NCBI GenBank assembly: GCA_020152595.1
Contig: JAIGNY010000166.1
Span: 220,814 to 284,813 of the forward strand
DNA: 64,000 bases
Reading direction: 5' to 3'
Source of the DNA: Chiridota heheva
Lineage: Eukaryota; Echinodermata; Holothuroidea; Apodida; Chiridotidae
Made by a program: the position numbers and the translations under genes. Positions within the stretch are counted from its first letter, which is position 1. Each line of letters starts with the position of its first letter. The notes beneath the pieces are model-generated. The model did no database searches. It was not told the DNA's origin and was given only the letters and a program-made list of their open reading frames with translations. Shown piece by piece: positions 38,266-51,299 of this stretch.

Positions 38266-39614
38266 TTAAAAAAATATCACCGCTCAAATCTTTCCTATTT
38301 TCAAAAACATGGTCTCAAACATGACAAGTTTCCTGTTTCTCGAATGACGTGACTTGGTAAATTGTGACAATATTATCCCAATATTATCAATAATCGCGAT
38401 TTACCTATATTATTTGTACAGTTTAAACTCTTTGACAAATCTAATCAATAGACTATCAGGTTGTATTGTTGTGAAATGGGCGACAATGAGTACCATGATA
38501 CCTGACACATCCAGTCAGAAAAGCTATACACTTCGTTGAAAGGACTCTGCGGAACAATTCAGAATATCTTGTGATGGCAATCCGATGACCCAGATGAAAA
38601 ATTCTCAGGGAGGGAAAATCTCAGGGGCCGCTATACAGACGGGCCCCGACCAATCAGAAGCCAGCATTGCAAATTAAGTATACATCTCGTTAAAAGGACT
38701 CTGCGGAACAAGGTATTTGTCCATTACATGCGTAATAGAATTATGTCATTTTTCAACCAATTAAATTGGTCAATTAATAGTGGTGTGATGACCATATATG
38801 GCAACAGTATTGAATGGAAAAAATATGGGCTTGGGACGATGATGAAGAAGTCATCGTTCCCGTCCACTACTCTCACCGCATCCAGAGAGACGGTCCCGAT
38901 CAAGTTCTCACCAGAGCCATATCAAAGGAATATTGACTGATCTATACAAAACGCGTCATTCACCCCGATCTCGCAACCCTTCCGTACGGGTATTAAACCT
39001 TTCAACCCACAAGTTTCCTTACATGAAACGTACAGGTTTGTCAACGACAATTGGGTGATTCAATTAGACCACACTGCTGAGTAACTTAAGATCGGATGAA
39101 ACCCTAATGAGGGTGGAAGGAGGGAAAAAAGCTACCATGGCTTGCCTCCTACGGTATCCTGCGCTGGTTGGGGCAGGTACTTTTCAATCACCTGACACAC
39201 CCAGTCAGGAAAAGCTATACACCTCGTTAAAAAGACTCTGCAAAACAATCGAAACTACCTTTTGACGGCAATCTGATGACCTGAAAAATCTCAGGGGCCA
39301 ATATACAGGTAGCGGCTAACCCGAAGCTCCGTCGTCGAGAATATCTTGTGACGCAATCCGATGACCCAGGGAAAAAAGCTCAGGGGCCGCTATACAGGTA
39401 GTGACCAATTTAAAGTTCGCATTAAGTAAATGCAAATGAATACAAATCTCAGAGGTCAATATACAGACCCCGACCAATCCAAAGACCCAGAGGGAAAATC
39501 TCAGGGGCCGCTATACAGGCCCGGCCTAATCCGAAAATTGCTTAAAATTGGTCAAATAGGATAAAGTTCCTGAAGGCTGGAAGTCCTGCATTATGAGAGC
39601 AGAAAACTGAATTT
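38266..39614. other. Intergenic, short recurring phrases, no gene
   Basis: CTCAGGGGCCGCTATACAG recurs at about 38617, 39390 and 39500. CAGTCAGGAAAAGCTATACAC plus GACTCTGCGGAACAA recur at about 38511, 38697 and 39212. The pattern looks like a decayed, internally repeated element, but no protein could be recognised. Confidence 0.5.
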
Positions 39615-39622
39615 GTGTCCAC

Positions 39623-41602
39623 CAGTGGCGTGGTGGGTCATATTTCACTGGGGGGGGAGCAAGAACATTTTGGCGCACCCCCCCCCCCCCTCCCCGAAAT
39701 AAAAATGCTCTTCAGTGAAACGTGCCTATAGATATAAATTGGCATGCACCGTTTATATGGCATTGTTTAAGAAAGTGCATAAAATCAGTCTTTCAAATCT
39801 ACCCGGGGACAAAGAAAAAATTTCGAAAATGAAATAAACTTCTACAGAATGAAAAAACTTTTCCAAAAATTGAAGAAAATTTTCCTAAATGTTTAAAAAA
39901 ATATCCCAAAAAGAATGATATTTCACGAAAATTGAAGAAAAATTCCCCAAAATTCCGAAAATGGAATGAAATTTTCCGAAATTCGCAAAAAAAAGAATCT
40001 CAAAAATTGGAGAAAACTTCCGCAAAATGAAGGAAATATTCCGAAAATTGAAGAAAATTTCTTAAATATTTAAGAAATTATCCCTAAAATGAGAAAAATT
40101 TCATGAAAATTGAGGCAATTTATTTCGAAAATTAGGGAAATATTCCAAAAATGAAGAAAACTTTCAAACAATTGAAGAAAAACTTTTTAAATATTGATTG
40201 AAGAAAATATCCCCAAAATGAAAGAAATTTCACGAAAATAGAACAAAATTCCCCAAAATGCCAAAAATGGCAGGAAATTTGCCGAAAATTGAAAAAAAAT
40301 TCCGAAGAGTTAAGAAAAGTTTCTGAAAATTGAACAAAATTGATTGAATTTTGAAGAAAATAACCCAAAAAATGAAAGAAATTTCACAAAGATGGAAGCA
40401 AATTTTCCCGATAATGAAGGAAAGCTTTCGAAAACAAAGGAAATTTCCCGAAAATTGAAGAAAAACTTCCTAAATATTGAAAAAAATATCCCCAAAATGA
40501 TAAATATTTCACAAAAATATAAACAATTTTTTTTAAAATGATGGAAATTTCTTGAGAAGAAAAAAAAATCCCTAAAATTGAAGAAAATTCCCGGGAAATG
40601 AAGGAAATTCCCCGAAAATTGAAGAAGAACTCTCAAAAATGGAAGGATATTTTCGGAAATTGAAGAAGATTTACTGAAGGATTTACTGAAGAAAGTAAAA
40701 ATAGGAGGGAAGGGAGAGGGGAGGGAGATTGTGTCAACTTATATAGGAGCGAAGGCCGCGAAGAACCGGTTGGACCCAAGGGCTTTCGGGACTCCCGGGC
40801 CTATGTTTTTTTTTGTGGTTTTGATATACAGAAAAGGGATTTCAAATGTGTCACTTCAATAAGGGAAGCTGAAGGTAGGGGCACTGGGGATAGCAGAAAA
40901 ATGCTTAATCTAGAGTTGGCGTCCTGGTAGGCTTTTTGGCTTGATTTTGGTAGCAGAAGATTGCTTAAAATCGTGTCAATTCCAAACTAAAATTAGTTAA
41001 AAGGAATACTGTATATTTTTTGGAACGAATGTTTAAATGTAGAATCCCATTGACTACAATATGTGTCTTTTGTTTGGGTCTAGGGATGGTTTTTATGTTT
41101 TTGATGTAAGATTAAAGCTTTGGGAGACAACATTTACAGCGTTGAGAATAAAAGGTTTATAAGAATATATTCTCAAGACTTTTTTGCGCACCTGTGAGCA
41201 TTCGGCGCCCTTCCGAAAAGCTTATACCAGCTGTACCAGCTGTATTCAATCAAATTGCTGCCCTTTATGGTAAGGGCAGATGTTAAATAATGCTGACGAG
41301 CTACCTCCATGCATCTTCTATTGTCCAGGCGCGAAATTCATGGGCCCGCTAAAGTACCATTGGTTGCGTTCGGGGTGAACTTCCCGGACATTTGGTCTTT
41401 TCTGTGGAAAAAATGGAATATTACGCGCAAATAGTATGTAAGAGGAAGTTATTGATCAACACATACATTTTCCCAAGGCCTAAAAAGATATAATTTTAGG
41501 ACGATTTTGGCGTCCCCTTGAGCACTCGGCACCCTGTCAGAAAGCTCCGCTGGGAGAATTTGCCACCCCCTTCCCCCCGCCTCCTGTGCCACTACGCCAC
41601 TG
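39623..41602. mobile_element. hAT-type non-autonomous insertion, about 1.98 kb
   Basis: The ends CAGTGGCGTGGTGG and CCACTACGCCACTG are inverted repeats of the CAGTGGCGTAG type known from many hAT elements. Flanking octamers GTGTCCAC (39615-39622) and ATGTCAAC (41603-41610) differ at two positions. A paralogous unoccupied site at 41807-41814 reads GTGTCAAC within the same flanking context, so each flank differs from it by one base. No transposase frame remains. Much of the interior is an A-rich minisatellite. Confidence 0.82.
39790..40680. repeat. Degenerate A-rich minisatellite (GAAAATTGAAGAAAATT type)
   Basis: Dozens of loose copies of CCGAAAATTGAAGAAAATTT and CCCAAAATGAAAGAAATTTC fill the interior of the hAT insertion. 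Similar short arrays occur at 47105-47280 and 63085-63150 and, reversed, at 44290-44480. Confidence 0.88.
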
Positions 41603-42060
41603 ATGTCAACCCTATGGTTGAAACCCTGAATTTTACGTGATTTTGATTGCAAAATATTTTTAATATTGTATCAAATCCAGGCTCAAATCTTTGAGTTTCG
41701 AGTCGTAATTTTGGTTAGAGAACATTGCTTAAAATTGTGTCAAATCTAAGACTGAAGCTCATGAAAGGCTGGAAGGCCTGCATTTTGAGAGCAGAAAACT
41801 GAAGTTGTGTCAACTCCAAGGTTTAAAACCCTGTTAGGGGCCTAAGGTGCGAAGCGTTTCTCGTAATTTTGGTAGCACAAAATTGCGTCAAATCTAGGGA
41901 TAAAGCTCATGGAAGGCAGTGAAAGGCATGCATTTCTCCCAATTTTGAGAGCAGAAAACTGACTAATACTGTGTCAATTCCAAGCTGCCAAGTTTAAGGC
42001 TAAATCCATAGCTGTTAGGGTAGGGGTCTGAGGAGTGAAGGCCCTGGAAGTCATATGGTT
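41603..42060. repeat. Degenerate tandem repeat, about 120-160-bp unit
   Basis: Phrases GAGAGCAGAAAACTGA, AATTTTGGTAGCA, TTGTGTCAA and GTTAGGGGCC recur loosely. Related phrases occur on the other side of the hAT insertion (39590) and inside it near 40920-40990, so the hAT landed in this repeat. Confidence 0.7.
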
Positions 42061-45000
42061 CTCGTGATTTCTAACGCAAATGACACAAGATTTGTAACAC
42101 TTATAGGCCAGATCTTTGCGGCATTTAAAAAAAGCGATGATATATTTTAATGAAACTTAAAAGATATGCCTTATTTGAATATATGTTTTAGAAAATAATA
42201 ATAGCTTGGTAAGAAACGTATTGTTGAACATTCTTTCTACTCCTAGTGTAAATACGTCAAACAACACACCCGATAACATTAGGCCTATGTTGTTTACGTG
42301 ATGTGATGAAAGTATCGCACGAAATTTTGTTCTGGAAGTGACGTCATAACAAGTTCACCATGTTTTACGAGCAATAACATGAGCAGATGAGAGCGAATAC
42401 TATATTTGCTATTTTCTCCAATTTCTGCTGTTTCAACCAGCTTAAATTTTTAAATAATTCTCTATCAATTTGTCCAAATAATCAGATGAGAGTAATATGA
42501 AAACCCTTGTCATTGCCCTCTTTAATATTATGAAAGGTTTGAGCCCGTGGCGTAGCTCTACGCACTGGCGTTTTTTTTCTTGGGGGAGGGGGAGAGTGGG
42601 GCAGGGTTACATTTTTCGGGATCGAGATTAATAATGTTTGAAAACTACACTATATTCTGTCATTTCATGTAGAGGGAAATAGGGGGTAGCCCCTGCCCTC
42701 CTCCATGGCTATGCATGATTTGAACCACAGTTAGAATAAATCAACCCAAATTATACAGCTATTGTAATGAAATGAACGCTTATGAAGACTTTCATAGTAT
42801 AAACAACAAACAGTTACTGTATTAAACGTGGAAACATTTCTGGCTGCCTTTATCAGTTTAATAAAGTTTGTGTGGTTAAATTTAACCATAGATATTCCTC
42901 TGCGCCCCTTTCAGGCTTTTGTTTTGGTGTTCATCATTTGTATCTGTGTATAACCACCCATTATATCATTAAACATCTGAACTTCATAATCTTTATAATG
43001 CAACATAAAATACATGTATAAATTGGATATGATTAATCCATACGATATATGAACAATGATTGTTCAATGTATTGTATTTAGGTAGATGTCATTTCACTTC
43101 ACATAAGTGGTTTTGGCCTGCATGGAAATAGCTTATTTTAAATCTCATAATAACTTATATAATTAACGTACAAGAAAATAAAATAAAACTGGGGCTTACA
43201 GTAAATACAATTTTAAAGTTTTAAAACCTATGTCCAGTTATTACACACCTTAAGTAATTATCACAATATTTGATTTCTATAGAATGGTATACACAAATGG
43301 AATGGTGTTTTTTTTTTTTTTTTGAGGAAAATATTGCATTACAAAACATTTTTGACAAAATTATGTATAATCACTGTAAGTAAATTTTAAATAGTTTCCT
43401 TACAACTCAATAATTTGCCTTTTCTTAATATATAAGCTTTTCGAAATGTGGCTTTCAGTTTTTACTTCAAAGGAAGTGTACCGTGACAATTTTTCCAAGA
43501 AACACATACACGTTTCAAGCAATCAAACATTCAAAATAAAATATCTTGCAGTTACTACTCATTTTTTAATTCAAATGGTAGTTATACACCACTCCAAGTC
43601 CTATTTGATATCGTGCAGGGTTTTAACACTTTTTAACATATCAGGGCCCCTTTTAACGTACTAATTGGTACCAAGATTGGAGATCAGTCGGCCAAATTTG
43701 GAGACCAGTACCAGGTGATGGTAAAATCTGATGACGTCTCACAAAAAAAACAAAAAAAAAACATGCTCAACAAGAGTTTCATAAGGTTGTGAGATAAAGA
43801 TTATGATACATCGGTTAATAGCTAAGCTCACGCATAACTTTTTTCAGGGGGAAAACGGGCCATGCCCCCCCCCCCTCTCCCAAATAAAAATAAAATGAAA
43901 TATATAAAGGTATATGGTGAGCCAGGTTGATAAAACATCGTTAGGAATATTAGCCATTGATTTGTATGTATATTATACATGTTTGAGTTCAGGACACCGG
44001 TATTTTCTTCAGTTTACCTATGATCAGATGATATTTGAGTATTCGTTGAATTGAGTATCATTCATTAGCATAACTTTGATTTTCATCCAATTACATACGT
44101 GCCACCAATGATATTCACTTTTGTTTTATATGGTTTTGCGTAATACGAATAGACTGAACGTATACATACTCAGTATCGCTACATTCGTACATCGTACATT
44201 CGTACATCCCCATCCGCCAACTTTGTATCCCCAAAAAGAGGAAAAAGTCAAGGTAAATAGTCTGATTATTTAATGATAATTATTTGGAAATCTGTTTCAA
44301 ATTTGCGGAAATTCCTTTAATCATTTTGGTCAAATAATCTAAAATTTTCTTCATTTTCGGGATTTTTCTTTCATTTTCGGCAATTGTTTTTCAATTTATG
44401 GGAAATATCGCTGAGGTTTATTTAATTTCACCCCAAATTTCTATATTTTATCCCAATTTTTGTTTACTACCTAATTTTCTTTAGTTTTACCTAGTTTTTT
44501 AATTTGACGTTAACTTCCCTATTTGCACTTCAAGTTTCCTATATAGGTACATTGATCTTTTATATCAAGCCCCAGAGCAAGTTATTCAGTTATTTTGTTC
44601 TTATTTTTCTACAGTGGATGGCAGAGTGGATGACGTGGGTAAAAGTACATGATGAAAATAGAAAATATGTTATCAAAATGGGACATTTTGGACCAACAAA
44701 TGCCCCAAATCGCACAGCTTCAAACGGGCTTCGCCCCTGGACCCTACCAGAGCTTCGCCCTAAGAGCTCCACCAAGGGCCCTTGGGCAGGCCTTTATATA
44801 CTCCACGCCGCTAAGTGTGCGCATTGCCACCATATCTTACGACCCCAGCGTGTGATTTTAATAACTACATGAATCTGGTGTGACCAATTTTGGCTCCCAA
44901 AAAAATCACCGTCACTCAGCAAACCGGGAATCCGTTTGAATAAGCAACTAATTTTCCAATGTTTGGCAACATGTGAAAAATTCTTAAATGAGGCCTTGTA

Positions 45001-46106
45001 ACAAATTGTATACTTCAGTGACCTAAGGCTAAGATATTTTCCCTTTCCATAATTCCATTGTGTCATTGATTTCTTTTTGTAATGAAAAAATCCGAAGATT
45101 CGGCCAAATTCTGGTTCCGGCGGATTGAATCCGGCGCATCCAGAAACAACGGAAGATGTTTGAAAGTGCAAAGGAGGAGGAGGGGGGGGCACAAAATCTG
45201 AGGGGCACTTTCCAACTATCGTATTTCCTAGCATGAAGCACAACAATATAGCTTTATATGGTCCATTTAAGTGTGGTCAACCCTCCCCTCCCCCTGCCCG
45301 TCCCCCCCTCCCTTTGAAAAATTTCTAAACTTTTATAGGTTCGAACATTACTGGTGATCCATTTTCCTTCTTTTTTAAATCTACAGCTTCACAAATTCAA
45401 GATAGTATGGACCAAAATTCGGTAAAAATATCCATTTTATTAAAATCTACAACAATAATTGCTGAATTGGAAACTGTCTTGGTCATAAGTTTTGAAATCG
45501 GAAGAATGTGAACTTATACATCATGATTAGCCATTGTATGATTCATGAATCGAAATACTTAATGTCTAAAATAATGTGAAAAGCAAAAGGGTCTTTATGG
45601 AGGCCATCATATTTTTGCTGCTGAGAATAACATATGTAGTTGTTTTTAGTGCGAATTATACCAGATGGTCCAAATTAACACGCAGTCTTCAGCGAATCAG
45701 TAGCAAGTGTTCCATTGTACGTTTTTTTTCTTTCTAGAACTCAAATTAAAGGCAACCCGCGAGCAAAATTTTGGGTATTTTGCATAATGTTTTTGTTACC
45801 TTCTTCAATCTGTCAATAAAAAGATCATTTATAATAAAGAAAAGTAAATATATTTTAAATAACACTTTTAAAAATATATACAGTACATATATTTTTTTCC
45901 TTTTTTATCTCTGTCAGTCTGTAAAGGGCACCTTTAAACTTTACAAAGAAGATGGGGCGAAGGCACGTCAGTTTATGCCATGAAAATGGCCTGGGTCCAC
46001 ATAATAGGTTTTGCTCTGCATGGCCGATTTCAAAGATGCCCCACTAATAAATTTGTGGTGGCTCGCATACTCTAAAAAGGCCCTATTTGAAAGAGTTTGC
46101 AAAAAT
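42061..46106. other. Intergenic, no gene; homopolymer-rich
   Basis: It contains several G or C runs (42590, 43867, 45180, 45305), a T run at 43306, and a reversed stretch of the A-rich minisatellite at 44290-44480. At 44715-44800 the phrases CGGGCTTCGCCCCTGGACCC and GAGCTTCGCCCTAAGAGC suggest a transposon piece I cannot place. No exon of the Tie-like gene was found here. Confidence 0.45.
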
Positions 46107-46455
46107 TATAAGCTGCAGTCCGCGTCAAAATACTTGACACTCTTTCCCCTCCCCCCTGTTTCAAAGTTCTTCGTTTCTCGGCATGCCAAAAAGGAGACAC
46201 AAAGGAGAGCTGAAATTCAATTTCAACATTGAAAAGGGGTAGAAGGGAAATGAAAAAAGGTGTCAATTACTTTTGTCGCGGATCGATCCTCGTCAAAATA
46301 CTTGACACTTTTCCCCCTTCCCCCCTGTTTCAATTTTCTTCGTTTCTCGGCATGCCGAAAAGGAGACACAAAGGAGAGCTGAAATTCAATTTCAACATTG
46401 AAAAGGGGTAGCAGGGGAATAAAAAAAGGTCTTAAGTTCTTTTGTCGCGGATTGT
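46107..46455. repeat. Tandem duplication, unit about 175 bp, 2 copies
   Basis: Both copies contain GTCAAAATACTTGACACT, TCTTCGTTTCTCGGCATGCC, GAGACACAAAGGAGAGCTGA and TTTTGTCGCGGAT. The short open frames through them are coincidental. Confidence 0.9.
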
Positions 46456-47514
46456 GGGAAAACAAAGGTAGGAAGAGGCGAAGGCTTTTTAAGTAAGAAA
46501 AAGTCCAACATTGTCCAATACGTATAGCTGCTTGGCCCCAGCTTTTTTCTAGAGAAAATTCTGAATGGGTGATTGCGCGCGAAGTGCGTGAAACTTCATA
46601 TTTTTAATCTTTTTTAGGGCAATATTTGTGTTACTTTCTTTAATTAAAAATCAGGCATATATGAATATAAAAGGTTTTAAATGTTTGAAAGGACATTTTC
46701 CTTCTCTTAATAAAGGACTTGTCATCTTCGAAAGGCCATTTTCCCCTCAAAAAGGGCACTTTTCCGCTCTGAAAAGGGCATTTTTAAACTTTTGAGAAAA
46801 GTGGTGGTGGAGAGGGGGGAAGGGGGGAGGGTGGCACGTGCATCCTGCACCTCCCGGTTTCGCCGCCTATGAGTGCATCCTTACAAATTACAGTTGATAA
46901 TAAAAAGCATCATAAAGAATATATTCTCAGGACAATCATTTTTGCTCTGCTGTGAGCATTCGGCGCCCTCTCGGAAAGTTTCACTAAAGTTGCCCCATGG
47001 CCCCACGGATACCACGCCAATGGGTAGGAAATGGGAGATGGGGAAATTTGCCCCTCTGGGAGGATCATCTTCCCGATTACATGCTCTCTCTTCGATTGGG
47101 AGGTAAAAATTGGGAAAATAATAATATAAAATGGGAAAAATTATCAAAATTTGGGTAAAATTATTAAACATTTTGGTGAGATTTGCCAACATTTCCCCAA
47201 AATTGAGGAAATTTTCCCAAAATTGAAGAAATTTACCAAAAATTATAGAAATTTCTCCAAAACTTGCAGAAGTCCCCAATTAGCAGCAAAGTTCAACTTA
47301 ATTTTCTAATGCAATTTTTCTGCTTGTAACTGAATAATTAAGGGAGGGGGGGGGGATTTTTCTCCCTGAGAGGTTAACTTTCGAATATTCTATGCACCCA
47401 TGCTGGCGTTGCAGAATACCGTAGGTTTGGACTATTCAATTAGCGTCCCAGGTTCCATTCCCAGTGCAAGCAGCCAGTACAATTTCTTATAGACAAAGCT
47501 CTATTTACATGTTC
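46456..47514. other. Intergenic, no gene; short A-rich minisatellite at 47105-47280
   Basis: Besides the GGGAAAATTATCAAAATTTG-type array and a G run at 47345-47355, nothing is recognised. Confidence 0.5.
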
Positions 47515-48005
47515 AAAAAAAACTTTCTTCAGATGGTAAAATAAATCTTACTAGATTCTACTTTCCTGATATATCCAATGGTTATAAAGCCACAAAATCG
47601 CATGTGGACGAAATATAATAGTACACATAAAGACTTTGTGGAATCTGGGGTTAAATGACATCATAACTAGTCTGATTTTTGTCGCTTCTACACAAATGAT
47701 ACACAATTCTAAACTTAAATATCCTCGAGAAAAAAGATTTTTGAATGCTTTTCTCACCATTTTGTTTCCTTTGAAGTCCTCTATCATATGAGATGGACTT
47801 GCTTGACCACTGGTCTAATCATTTACCGGAATATGATTTTTGAATGATTTCTTCACCATTTTGGTTCTTTTGAAGTCCTCTTTCACATAAGATGGACTTG
47901 CTTGACCACTGAACTAATCCTTTACCGGAATAAGATTTTTGAATGCCTTCTTCACCATTTTAGTTCCTTTAAAGTCCTCTTTCATATAAAATGGAATTGC
48001 CTGAA
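47515..48005 (-). repeat. FB-2 arm, reverse orientation, with two extra partial copies
   Basis: It mirrors the arm at 35030 (ACTTTCCTGATATATCCAAT, GCCACAAAATCG, GTCGCTTCTACACAAATGAT). The terminal part (CACCATTTTGTTTCCTTTGA, GATGGACTTGCTTGACCACT) is then repeated twice more in tandem up to 48005. Confidence 0.82.
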
Positions 48006-48416
48006 CACATCCTTTAATTGAACAAGTAAACTATAACTTCACGTCCAAAATTGGGAGAAGATGCAGCTGTTCTTTAAAGCTCTATAAACAGTTCTCAACA
48101 AGTTGATCTTAATTGACGTAAATATGCTGTAATCCATAAAAACAGCAAAAACTATTTCCTCAAAATCGATTAAAAATGAATCATTTTACAACATTTTGAA
48201 TTGTAACGCCTTAGGCCTATAACTATGATAAATCATTATGCACATTGTATTACAAATTTGTGACATCAATTTTGGAAAATTAATGAATTTCCTCTTGTTA
48301 ACTTTTTGTCTTTCAATCCTTTTCCAACGTTATTTGAATGGGAGAGGTAGAATATGGCGAAAAGATTTTGCATGATCTTCCGTCATACCCCAAATCAACA
48401 ATTAGCCGGAGATTAC
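48006..48416. other. Intergenic, nothing recognised
   Basis: No gene or repeat could be supported before the satellite. Confidence 0.4.
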
Positions 48417-50051
48417 AGTACGGTGAATACAGTCCGGTGAATACAGTCCGGTGAATACAGTCCGGTGAATACAGTCCGGTGAATACAGTCCGGTGAATAC
48501 AGTCCGGTGAATACAGTCCGGTGAATACAGTCCGGTGAATACAGTCTGGTGAATACAGTACGGTGAATACAGTCCGGTGAATACAGTCCGGTGAATACAG
48601 TCCGGTGAATACAGTCCGGTGAATACAGTCCGGTGAATACAGTCCGGTGAATACAGTCCGGTGAATACAGTCCGGTGAATACAGTCCGGTGAATACAGTC
48701 CGGTGAATACAGTCCGGTGAATACAGTCCGGTGAATACAGTCCGGTGAATACAGTCCGGTGAATACAGTCCGGTGAATACAGTCCGGTGAATACAGTCCG
48801 GTGAATACAGTCCGGTGAATACAGTCCGGTGAATACAGTCCGGTGAATACAGTCTGGTGAATACAGTCCGGTGAATACAGTCTGGTGAATACAGTACGGT
48901 GAATACAGTCCGGTGAATACAGTCCGGTGAATACAGTCCGGTGAATACAGTCCGGTGAATACAGTCCGGTGAATACAGTCCGGTGAATACAGTCCGGTGA
49001 ATACAGTCCGGTGAATACAGTCCGGTGAATACAGTCCGGTGAATACAGTCCGGTGAATACAGTCCGGTGAATACAGTCCGGTGAATACAGTCCGGTGAAT
49101 ACAGTCCGGTGAATACAGTCCGGTGAATACAGTCCGGTGAATACAGTCCGGTGAATACAGTCCGGTGAATACAGTCCGGTGAATACAGTCCGGTGAATAC
49201 AGTCCGGTGAATACAGTCCGGTGAATACAGTCCGGTGAATACAGTCCGGTGAATACAGTCCGGTGAATACAGTCCGGTGAATACAGTCCGGTGAATACAG
49301 TCCGGTGAATACAGTCCGGTGAATACAGTCCGGTGAATACAGTCCGGTGAATACAGTCCGGTGAATACAGTCCGGTGAATACAGTCCGGTGAATACAGTC
49401 CGGTGAATACAGTCCGGTGAATACAGTCCGGTGAATACAGTCCGGTGAATACAGTCCGGTGAATACAGTCCGGTGAATACAGTCCGGTGAATACAGTCCG
49501 GTGAATACAGTCCGGTGAATACAGTCCGGTGAATACAGTCCGGTGAATACAGTCCGGTGAATACAGTCGGGTGAATACAGTCCGGTGAATACAGTCGGGT
49601 GAATACAGTCCGGCGAATACAGTCCGGTGAATACAGTCCGGCGAATACAGTCCGGCGAATACAGTCCGGCGAATACAGTCCGGCGAATACAGTCCGGCGA
49701 ATACAGTCCGGCGAATACAGTCCGGCGAATACAGTCCGGCGAATACAGTCCGGCGAATACAGTCCGGCGAATACAGTCCGGCGAATACAGTCCGGCGAAT
49801 ACAGTCCGGCGAATACAGTCCGGCGAATACAGTCCGGCGAATACAGTCCGGCGAATACAGTCCGGCGAATACAGTCCGGCGAATACAGTCCGGCGAATAC
49901 AGTCCGGCGAATACAGTCCGGCGAATACAGTCCAGTGAATACAGTCCGGCGAATACAGTCCGGCGAATACAGTCCGGCGAATACAGTCCGGCGAATACAG
50001 TCCGGCGAATACAGTCCGGTGAATACAGTCCGGTGAATACAGTCCGGTGAT
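48417..50051. repeat. 14-bp satellite array, about 117 units
   Basis: The unit is GAATACAGTCCGGT, nearly invariant over 1.6 kb. From about 49610 to 50010 most units read GAATACAGTCCGGC instead, forming a separate homogenised block with an extra CpG. Rare variants (TCTGGT, TACGGT, TCGGGT) are shared in pairs between distant parts, a sign of block duplication. A 571-codon minus-strand frame runs through the array because the unit contains no stop on that strand; I do not regard it as a gene. Confidence 0.97.
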
Positions 50052-50399
50052 TTTCAGTAACTGAAGAACTACAGAAAACTGAATTAAAGGTTTAGAGCTG
50101 TTCTCTTTTTCAAGCATTGCAACTTTTGCAACAATGAAAATTTCTTTAAACTTTGGTTAGTCATATAACTCGGAAACTAAAGTATCTTTTGACATTATAT
50201 TCAGTTCAGAATATGTTTGCTGAATATAATTTTTTGTATATCCATATATCTTTAACTAATGTGATGAACATACGGTACGTCATAAATCGACGCTGGTGTA
50301 GACTGATAAGAGAACTGTAACCTATTATCTGAGTATTTCTTCAAAGATGGTGCATCAATCAATCTACCAATTAATCAATCTGTAAAGATTGTTACCGTA
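50052..50399. other. Intergenic, nothing recognised
   Basis: AT-rich sequence without exon or repeat signal. Confidence 0.4.
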
Positions 50400-51045
50400 T
50401 AGTCCACCGGTTTGGATGACGTGGTGTGGCCCAGGAAGCTGCTGTCACCCTATTCTGCTGCAGTAAGAAATGAGATAAGGATGCACATGTGCATGTAGCC
50501 CACAAACTGAATCAACAATGAAGGACTAAGAAGCAATCAAAATACTCCATAACACACTGAACTCAACTGAGCTTGGAACAGAAAAGTAGTGTACAATAGC
50601 TACACACAACCTGAAAACAATGCAATGCCATGCAATGCAGGGAAGTACCATACCGCTACAGGCGTGTACAATAGCCACACACAACCTGAAAACAATGCAA
50701 TGTCATGCAATGCAGGGAAGTACCATACCGCTACAGGCTCCCCTTATATCACAAGCGAATTAAGCGAAATGAACAATACAAGAGGAGAATGATAGACTAG
50801 CCAAGAATACCACGTCACCCAAAGAATCCACCGGTTTGGATGACGTGGTGTGGCCCAGGAAGCAGCCGTTACCCTACTCTGCTGCAGTAAGAAATGAGAT
50901 AAGAATGCACATATACATGTATCCCACAAACTGAATCAACAACCAAGGACTAAGAACCAATCAAAATACCCCACAACATGCAGAAATCAGCTTGGAACAC
51001 AAAAGGAGTGTAGAACAATAGCTACACACAAACTGGAGTACCATA
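50400..51045. repeat. Direct duplication, about 215 bp, plus internal 79-bp tandem copy
   Basis: 50403-50610 and 50828-51025 share CCACCGGTTTGGATGACGTG, GTGGCCCAGGAAGC and CCACAAACTGAATCAACAA. Between them GTGTACAATAGC and GGGAAGTACCATACCGCTAC are tandemly doubled (50590-50668, 50667-50745). Confidence 0.88.
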
Positions 51046-51299
51046 CCACTGCAAATTAATCAACCAATCAGCATTCTTGTATAAAGTGCTGGTATCCGCC
51101 ATAAAATGACGTTCAGGGGCCCATTGCATATAAACAAAATAAGTATAGCGGATTGTAGCAACGGGGGAAACTCGGGGACATTTTCCCCTGGCCTTAGATA
51201 TTAAGCAAAGCTTAAACAACAGAGTCAAAGATTAAGAAGCTGTTTGGGCTCATTTCTTTAAATTTGATTCACCCATATTACTCATAATTGAATTAATTT

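Noticed and set aside
48402-50117. 571-codon minus-strand open frame with SPDCIHRTVFTGLY repeats
   Set aside because: It is a 14-bp satellite without stops on that strand; the peptide period is only the result of 3 x 14 bp. There are no splice, start or domain signals.
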